This document shows, one piece after another, positions 5,398 through 9,706 of a stretch of DNA of 12,197 bases (positions are counted from its first letter, which is position 1; every line of letters begins with the position of its first letter). A model generated the notes under the pieces. That model ran no database searches. It was not told the origin of the DNA and saw only the letters and a list, made by a program, of their open reading frames with translations. Made by a program: the position numbers and the translations under genes. This DNA comes from Candidatus Woesearchaeota archaeon (GTDB lineage Archaea > Nanobdellota > Nanobdellia > Woesearchaeales > UBA525). Location of the stretch: assembly GCA_027371725.1 (NCBI GenBank), contig DAHXMN010000014.1, forward strand, positions 1 to 12,197, given 5' to 3'.

Positions 5398-6318
5398 ATG
5401 GCCTTCGTCAAGAAATGCCCGGAATGCGGCAGCATCAATCTTCTGCTCAACAAGGACAAGGGCGAGGTGATCTGCAACAACTGCGGCCTCGTCATCGAGG
5501 AGAAGATGGTCGACTTCGACCAGGAATGGCGGGAGTTCGACTCGGACGCGGCGGCGCAGAAGCGCAGGACCGGCGCGCCGATGAGCTACACGCACTTCGA
5601 CCAAGGGTTGGGCACGGACGTCGGCCGGAAGGGCGACCTCTACTCGCTGGACGCCAAGTCCAAGAACAAGTTCTTCCGGCTGCGGAAGTGGCAGCAGCGC
5701 ATCTCGACCGCCATTGAGCGGAACCTCAAACTGGCGCTCTCGGAGCTGAAGCGCGTCTCCTCGTTCCTCAAGCTGCCGCGCAGCGTCGAGGAGGAAGCAT
5801 CACGGATCTACACGCTCGCCGTCCAGAAAGGCCTCGTCAGGGGCCGTTCCATGGAATCCGTCGTCGCGGGCGCGCTCTACGCGGCGTGCAGGCGTCACGA
5901 CGTCCCTCGCACCCTCGATGAGCTGAGCGAAGCGTCCTCGATCGAGAAGAAGGAGATCGGGAGGACGTATCGGTTCATCACGCGCGAGCTCGGGATCAAG
6001 ATCCTGCCCTCGAACCCGGCGGACTACATCGCCCGCTTTGCCAGTGCGCTCAACCTGACGGCGGAGACGCAATCGAAGTCCGTCGAGATCATCGAGCGTG
6101 CGCAGGAGATCGAACTCACCTCGGGCAGAGGCCCGACGGGGATTGCCGCCGCTGCGCTCTACGTCGCCGCGCTGATCAACGGCGAGAAGCGGACGCAGCG
6201 CGAGGTCGCGGACGTCGCCGGCGTGACGGAAGTCACGATCAGGAACCGGTACAAGGAGCTCCTCTCCGAGCTCGACCTCGAGTCCGAGATCAAGAAGACG
6301 AAGAAGAAGAAGGAGTAG
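5398..6318 (+). CDS. tfb: Transcription initiation factor B (TFB/TFIIB)
   Basis: A 306-residue archaeal TFB, the factor that binds TBP at the TATA box and the BRE and recruits RNA polymerase. The N-terminal zinc ribbon has cysteines at 7, 10, 26 and 29 (CPEC...CNNC). The B-reader/linker follows with FDQEWREFDSD (about 39-49), the counterpart of the usual PEWR motif. Two cyclin-like repeats cover about 105-200 and 205-298; the second ends with the helix-turn-helix that reads the BRE (REVADVAGVTEVTIRNRYKEL). A lysine-rich tail (IKKTKKKKE) closes the protein. Length is normal for the family. The ATG at 5398 is backed by GAGGGGG 7 bases upstream. This is the strongest single marker that the window is archaeal. 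Confidence 0.96.
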   Translation: MAFVKKCPECGSINLLLNKDKGEVICNNCGLVIEEKMVDFDQEWREFDSDAAAQKRRTGAPMSYTHFDQGLGTDVGRKGDLYSLDAKSKNKFFRLRKWQQRISTAIERNLKLALSELKRVSSFLKLPRSVEEEASRIYTLAVQKGLVRGRSMESVVAGALYAACRRHDVPRTLDELSEASSIEKKEIGRTYRFITRELGIKILPSNPADYIARFASALNLTAETQSKSVEIIERAQEIELTSGRGPTGIAAAALYVAALINGEKRTQREVADVAGVTEVTIRNRYKELLSELDLESEIKKTKKKKE

Positions 6319-6402
6319 GCATCTGCGTTCTTCTCGTTAAACATTTCATTGGTTATCCCTTAATGGCTCATTAGTTCCCAATCGTTAGGTCCTGATTATT
6401 AG

Positions 6403-6430
6403 TTCTGAGTGCTTCTTTCTGAGTGCTTCT
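6403..6430 (+). repeat. Perfect 14-bp tandem duplication
   Basis: TTCTGAGTGCTTCT occurs twice in direct succession (6403-6416 and 6417-6430). It lies in the AT-rich gap of about 170 bp between TFB and the phosphodiesterase gene; a partial third unit (TGCTTCTT) follows. Its pyrimidine-rich plus strand may help terminate TFB transcription. Otherwise I see no gene or RNA in 6319-6488. Confidence 0.7.
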
Positions 6431-6475
6431 TGCTTCTTATATTACAAACATCATTATTTTCAAAGAGTATTTTCC

Positions 6476-6482
6476 AAAAAAA
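6476..6482 (-). terminator. T7 terminator of the minus-strand cluster
   Basis: Seven consecutive Ts on the minus strand begin 6 bases after the stop of the phosphodiesterase gene, the usual archaeal termination signal at the end of an operon. Confidence 0.55.
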
Positions 6483-6488
6483 GTCAAG

Positions 6489-7226
6489 TTATCTGAAATT
6501 AATAAGTAGTCCCGGCGCGTCGTTCGTCATGGTGCCGTAGACGCCCAGCTTCACCAGCCGTTCGTTCTCCTTCACCGTGTCGTCGTTCACCACGACGATC
6601 TCGAGGCCTCGCTTCTGGAGGCGTCGGATGATGGACGCGCTCGGCGAGGTCTTCTTCGTCAGCGGGCAGAGGTTCACCGTCGCGAGCGGCACGATCCGTT
6701 TCCGGATGAGGAAAGGCAGGCGGATCGCGGGGCCGCGCGTCCCGCCGGTGCGGTGGCTCGTCCAGACCTTGGGGGCGAAGCTGAGGCTGAGCCGCAGCTC
6801 CGGCGCGAGGGCGTGGACGTCTTCCAGGGATTTCCCGATCCAGGAGACGATGACGACCTGCCGTTCGAGCCCGTGCGCTCTCACCAGCCGGACGAGCTGC
6901 GCTTCTTCGCCGTGCGCCTTGATGTCGACGTCCAGGAACTTGCCGCGCCCGTGTTTCGCGAAGAGGACGAGCGCGGTGTCGAGGGACATGCGGCCGTTGT
7001 CCAGCGCGGCGTGCAGCGGCTCGTCCTTGATGATGTGCTTCCGGCCGAGGGCGTCGCGGTAGCTCGCGTCGTGGTGCACGACGAGCTTCCGGTCCTTCGT
7101 GATGCGGCAGTCGATCTCGATCCCGTCCACGTCCGAGAGGAGCGCTTTCGTGAAGGCGGCGAGCGAGTTCTCGCGTTCGCCGTAGCCGCGGCAGCGGTGA
7201 CTGATGATTCGTATCGGGCGGGTCAT
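6489..7226 (-). CDS. Glycerophosphodiester phosphodiesterase family protein
   Basis: A 245-residue TIM-barrel phosphodiesterase. Family motifs are present: HR at 10-11 (ISHRCRG), EN at 19-20, E37-I-D39 in GIEIDCRITKD, and the catalytic HHD at 51-53. The family cleaves glycerophosphodiesters to an alcohol and glycerol phosphate, in archaea probably in turnover of lipid head groups with glycerol-1-phosphate. No signal peptide is evident, so it is cytoplasmic. I chose the ATG at 7226, which has GAGGGA 6 bases upstream (7233-7238). An alternative GTG at 7247 overlaps the stop of the preceding alkyltransferase. It is the last gene of the minus-strand cluster and is followed by a T7 run. One stretch (7137-7153) matches 17 bases of repeat copy A exactly. 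Confidence 0.88.
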   Translation of the reverse strand: MTRPIRIISHRCRGYGERENSLAAFTKALLSDVDGIEIDCRITKDRKLVVHHDASYRDALGRKHIIKDEPLHAALDNGRMSLDTALVLFAKHGRGKFLDVDIKAHGEEAQLVRLVRAHGLERQVVIVSWIGKSLEDVHALAPELRLSLSFAPKVWTSHRTGGTRGPAIRLPFLIRKRIVPLATVNLCPLTKKTSPSASIIRRLQKRGLEIVVVNDDTVKENERLVKLGVYGTMTNDAPGLLINFR

Positions 7227-7243
7227 GGCTCTTCCCTCGATGT

Positions 7244-7585
7244 TCACCAGCGATGACGGATCTTCTCGAAGTCGGTTATGAGGATTTCAGTCGTTCCAGT
7301 ACGGGTCCTAGCGCCACCACTATGGACGTTTTCGTTCTCGAGGAGTCTTATCTTTTCCGCGATCGTCTTGCCGGCAGTCTCGCCTTTGAAGCCGCCTATC
7401 GTGCCGTCGCTGGCGACGACGCGGTGACATGGAACTGTCGGCGCGTACGGGTTGCGTCGCATCGCCTGGCCGATGGCACGGCTGCTCGTCCGGAGCGCTG
7501 CTGCGAGGTCGGCGTACGTCGTCACCTTCCCTTTCGGCAGGGTGCGGAGTTTCGCGTAGACCCGTTCCTGGAATTCAGTCGCCAT
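7244..7585 (-). CDS. ogt: O6-alkylguanine-DNA alkyltransferase (single-domain)
   Basis: A 113-residue protein corresponding to the catalytic domain of methylguanine-DNA methyltransferase, which moves the alkyl group from O6 of guanine to its own cysteine. The acceptor is C53 in VPCHRVV (51-57), followed by DGTIGGF. The DNA-binding helix-turn-helix covers about 21-42 (VTTYADLAAAL...SRAIGQAMRRN), with the arginine finger at R36 and the asparagine hinge at N45. Because the acceptor is Cys rather than Trp, it should be an active transferase and not an alkyltransferase-like protein. The usual N-terminal domain is absent. The last 25 or so residues (from SGGARTRTG) are an extension I cannot place. 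Its start overlaps the kinase stop by 11 bp, suggesting translational coupling. Confidence 0.88.
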   Translation of the reverse strand: MATEFQERVYAKLRTLPKGKVTTYADLAAALRTSSRAIGQAMRRNPYAPTVPCHRVVASDGTIGGFKGETAGKTIAEKIRLLENENVHSGGARTRTGTTEILITDFEKIRHRW

Positions 7586-8207
7586 GCGTGACCGCCTCGA
7601 TCATCTTCCGCAGGATCGTTGCATTCGCATCTCTATTATTATTTTTTATGTTTTGCTTATATTTTTTTGCTAAAGATAGTAATTTTTTATTATTAATTAT
7701 TATTTCCTTACTTTTCAAGATGATTCCGATGCGTGTGCCGCAGAGGAACTGGCAGTACTGTGTGACATTTTTCGGAAGCGAAGAATCTCTGCAACGCTCG
7801 AAATCAATAAGCAAAGCTTTTTTATTATTGGTTATAATTATATGTTTCCACGGCCGTGTCATCTCCTCTTTCACGACATCGAGATCGTCCATCACCTTAC
7901 ACTGCTCGAAGACGGAGACGAGGACGGGAAGGACATCCTTCTTGACTGCTGCAGGAAGCCATTTCCGGAATTCTTCTCCTTCGACGTACTCGCGGACCAG
8001 CTCGCCCGCGACAGGGTCGTACGAGATGAATCGCGGCCCGACGCCGTGCTCGTTGAGCAACGCGGTGTGCTTCGCCTCGTTCGAGATCGTATCGACCGCA
8101 GCAGAGGGGTTGCGCCGTTTCACCAAGACGGTCGTGCCGCGCAGCGTGCGGAGGAAGACCTCGCCGCGCTTGCCTTTCGCGAGGAACGTGTCGTTCTTCG
8201 CAACCAC
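7575..8207 (-). CDS. Predicted Ser/Thr protein kinase, COG2112-like
   Basis: A 210-residue atypical kinase resembling the small archaeal predicted Ser/Thr kinases. The glycine loop is GKRGEV (12-17), the ATP lysine K30 in VLVKRR, the alpha-C glutamate E44, the catalytic-loop region about 118-126 (RPWKHIIIT, no canonical HRD) and the metal-binding D135-F-E in LIDFERC, followed by PKNVTQYCQFL. Residues from about 121 to near the end are coded by strikingly AT-rich DNA with many I, N and K codons, unlike the GC-rich first half. I chose the GTG at 8207, with GGAAAGG 6 bases upstream. The frame is open to 8417, but that extension is entirely repeat copy C. The neighbouring methyltransferase suggests a housekeeping, translation-linked role (inference). 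Confidence 0.78.
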   Translation of the reverse strand: MVAKNDTFLAKGKRGEVFLRTLRGTTVLVKRRNPSAAVDTISNEAKHTALLNEHGVGPRFISYDPVAGELVREYVEGEEFRKWLPAAVKKDVLPVLVSVFEQCKVMDDLDVVKEEMTRPWKHIIITNNKKALLIDFERCRDSSLPKNVTQYCQFLCGTRIGIILKSKEIIINNKKLLSLAKKYKQNIKNNNRDANATILRKMIEAVTHGD

Positions 8208-8223
8208 CCTGGTCCTTTCCTGC

Positions 8224-8355
8224 GGCGTCGCCACGGGCTGCTCGGCGTGACGCCGTGGACTTCGCACACGTCGCGCCACCCCGGAGGGGGCGAGACCCCC
8301 GTCGCTCATCGCAGTCACCTTCGCTACGCCTCGCCCTTTGGCCGGTGACGACGCC
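8224..8355. repeat. Palindromic intergenic repeat element, copy C (diverged)
   Basis: About 132 bp with inverted ends GGCGTCGCCACGGGC (8224-8238) and GCCGGTGACGACGCC (8341-8355), matching at 13 of 15 positions. It is related to copies A and B in inverted orientation: CGGGCTGCTCGGCG and CCTCGCCCTTTGGCCGGTGACG are clearly shared, and the central C/G hairpin is present as GGGGG-CGAGA-CCCCC. The middle has diverged. It fills the gap of about 170 bp between the methyltransferase stop (8377) and the kinase start (8207). It creates an in-frame open extension of the kinase. Confidence 0.65.
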
Positions 8356-8376
8356 GACGGAGACGTCGGACGTGAC

Positions 8377-8955
8377 TCAGCCCCATTCATCGTTACGCCT
8401 CCGCAACCGGTAGACATAGAGCTGCTCGAAGAAGTGGTACTCGACGGCGAGCTCCTCCGCGAGATAGCCGATCCTCTTCGCTTCGCCGAGGAGGACCTCC
8501 TTGTTGGAGAGGCTGCTGAACAGGAGGAGAATGGTGCCGGAGGAGGCGAGATGCGTCCTCGTCTGGCTGAGGAACTCCGCGATCAGCTCGTAGCCGTTCG
8601 CGCCGCCGTAGAGCGCAGGATGGTCATCCGTCTCCTCGGCAGGCAGGTAGGGCGGGTTGCAGACAATCGTGTCGAACCGCTCATCAGGGTCGATGTTCGT
8701 GAAGAGGTCGGACTTGATGACGGTTATCTTCCTCGTCAACGCGCCGTTCTCCGCTTTCCTCAGCTCAGTCTTGACGTGTGCGAGCGCGTCGTCGTCGATG
8801 TCGACGGCGAGGACGGACGAGACCGCAGGCCTGGCGGCGGCTGCGAAGGCCTGGATGCCGCTGCCGGTCCCCATGTCCAGGACGCGGCCGGCCGCGAGTT
8901 TCCCGACGAAGGAGGCGAGCAGTTCCGAATCCTCCTGCGGTTCGTAGAGGGGCAT
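8377..8955 (-). CDS. N5-glutamine methyltransferase (HemK/Mtq2 type)
   Basis: A 192-residue class I S-adenosylmethionine methyltransferase. Motif I is VLDMGTGSGI (25-34), the acidic residue after strand 2 is D52 in AVDID, and the signature NPPY is at 100-103 (VCNPPYLPAEE). This NPPY form with a YEPQEDS start is typical of the archaeal and eukaryotic Mtq2 group, which methylates the GGQ glutamine of release factor aRF1 together with a Trm112 partner. No Trm112 gene is in the window. The ATG at 8955 is about 26 bp from a TATA box (8978-8986), so it is leaderless. It appears to be first in a cluster with the kinase, alkyltransferase and phosphodiesterase, although copy C separates it from the kinase. 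Two operator-like palindromes flank its promoter. Confidence 0.87.
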   Translation of the reverse strand: MPLYEPQEDSELLASFVGKLAAGRVLDMGTGSGIQAFAAAARPAVSSVLAVDIDDDALAHVKTELRKAENGALTRKITVIKSDLFTNIDPDERFDTIVCNPPYLPAEETDDHPALYGGANGYELIAEFLSQTRTHLASSGTILLLFSSLSNKEVLLGEAKRIGYLAEELAVEYHFFEQLYVYRLRRRNDEWG

Positions 8956-8962
8956 GCGACGG

Positions 8963-9044
8963 CGGAACAGTTCCCGGATTAAATAGTTAGTGCCGGAAAG
9001 ATTCCGGAGAAGGGCGGAATCGTTCCGAAAAAGATGCGGAAAAG
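8963..9044. promoter_or_regulatory. Phased array of CGGAA-N3-TTCCG palindromes
   Basis: Perfect CGGAA-N3-TTCCG palindromes lie at 8994-9006 (extended by one base pair to 8993-9007) and 9015-9027. A near-perfect GGAA-CAG-TTCC lies at 8964-8974, and a half-site CGGAA at 9037-9041. Centres at about 8969, 9000, 9021 and 9043 are 31, 21 and 22 bp apart, close to whole helical turns. The array spans both divergent promoters, with the first site over the predicted +1 to TATA interval of the methyltransferase gene. This is what an operator for a dimeric regulator would look like; RNA hairpins are the alternative reading. Confidence 0.55.
8978..8986 (-). promoter_or_regulatory. TATA box of the glutamine methyltransferase
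   Basis: The minus strand reads CTATTTAAT, centred about 26 bp before the ATG at 8955. It lies between the first and second palindromes of the array. Confidence 0.7.
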
Positions 9045-9045
9045 G

Positions 9046-9054
9046 TCTTTAAAG
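9046..9054 (+). promoter_or_regulatory. TATA box of the small membrane protein at 9075
   Basis: TCTTTAAAG is centred about 25 bp before the ATG at 9075. It selects that codon over the in-frame TTG at 9063. Confidence 0.7.
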
Positions 9055-9074
9055 ATGATCGCTTGACGGCAGGC

Positions 9075-9491
9075 ATGGATCTCCTCCTCGACAACCTGAC
9101 CGAGAAGGAATACCGGACGATCAAGAAGTTCCACGCCGAGCTGACCTCTCCCTTCCGGCCGCTCAAGCGGCTCGCAGCAGGCACGCTCCTCATCGCCGCG
9201 GGCGCGTACTCGCTCTACATGGGCGTGCAGGCGACGCTGCTCGTCAACAGCGCCGCGTTCAGGGGACGCGTGCAGTTGGTTGAGAGCGCAGGCAGCGTCG
9301 CTGAGCAGCTCGCGAACGACGAGCAGATGAACTACCTGGTGACGAGCAGGATCTGCGCCAAGGCCGCGGAAGAGAAGCAGTTCCGCGATTCTCTCGGCGA
9401 GCTGCGGGAGGCGTACAGGTACTGCGAGAGGACGGGCGACGAGTTCAGCTACGAACTAAGACGGACGGTCAACCCGTTCGCGAAGAGATAA
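9075..9491 (+). CDS. Small membrane-anchored protein, unrecognised
   Basis: A 138-residue protein with a charged N-terminal helix (residues 1-32), one hydrophobic segment at about 33-57 (LAAGTLLIAAGAYSLYMGVQATLLV) and a soluble, largely helical C-terminal part of about 80 residues rich in E, R and Q with two cysteines. Arginine and lysine before the membrane segment suggest the N-terminus is cytoplasmic and the C-terminal part outside (inference from the positive-inside rule). The ATG at 9075 fits the TATA box at 9046-9054 for a leaderless mRNA; a TTG at 9063 would start upstream of the predicted transcript. It is divergent from the methyltransferase cluster across the palindrome array. I do not recognise the family. 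Confidence 0.75.
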   Translation: MDLLLDNLTEKEYRTIKKFHAELTSPFRPLKRLAAGTLLIAAGAYSLYMGVQATLLVNSAAFRGRVQLVESAGSVAEQLANDEQMNYLVTSRICAKAAEEKQFRDSLGELREAYRYCERTGDEFSYELRRTVNPFAKR

Positions 9492-9509
9492 CTCGGGGAG
9501 TGCCACGGT

Positions 9510-9519
9510 GTTTCTTTTT
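9510..9519 (+). terminator. T-rich terminator after the membrane protein gene
   Basis: GTTTCTTTTT, about 20 bases after the stop at 9491, is a plausible archaeal terminator. The rest of 9520-9670 shows no gene, tRNA or clear repeat, and ends in a second T6 run at 9662-9667. Confidence 0.45.
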
Positions 9520-9673
9520 CTGGCCGGGAATGCCGCTGAGACCCCATCCTCCCGCCGGTCGGGGATACTGCCGAAGCCGCCTTGCGCGGATCATGCGATG
9601 TTGTGGCTCAGTTCCGAGGCACCATCGTTCGTTTCCGCTGTCTGGCGAGTTGCGGCCTCCCTTTTTTCAATAA

Positions 9674-9685
9674 GATTTAAAATAT
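9674..9685 (+). promoter_or_regulatory. TATA box of isoleucyl-tRNA synthetase
   Basis: GATTTAAAATAT is centred about 27 bp before the ATG at 9707, consistent with a leaderless transcript. Confidence 0.7.
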
Positions 9686-9706
9686 CGTGCGGAAGAACGG
9701 CTCGCG

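Noticed and set aside
8208..8417. N-terminal extension of the kinase (starts at 8417 or 8390)
   Set aside because: The extension is coded by repeat copy C and overlaps the methyltransferase end; it is low-complexity and absent from the kinase fold. A GTG with a Shine-Dalgarno match follows the repeat at 8207.
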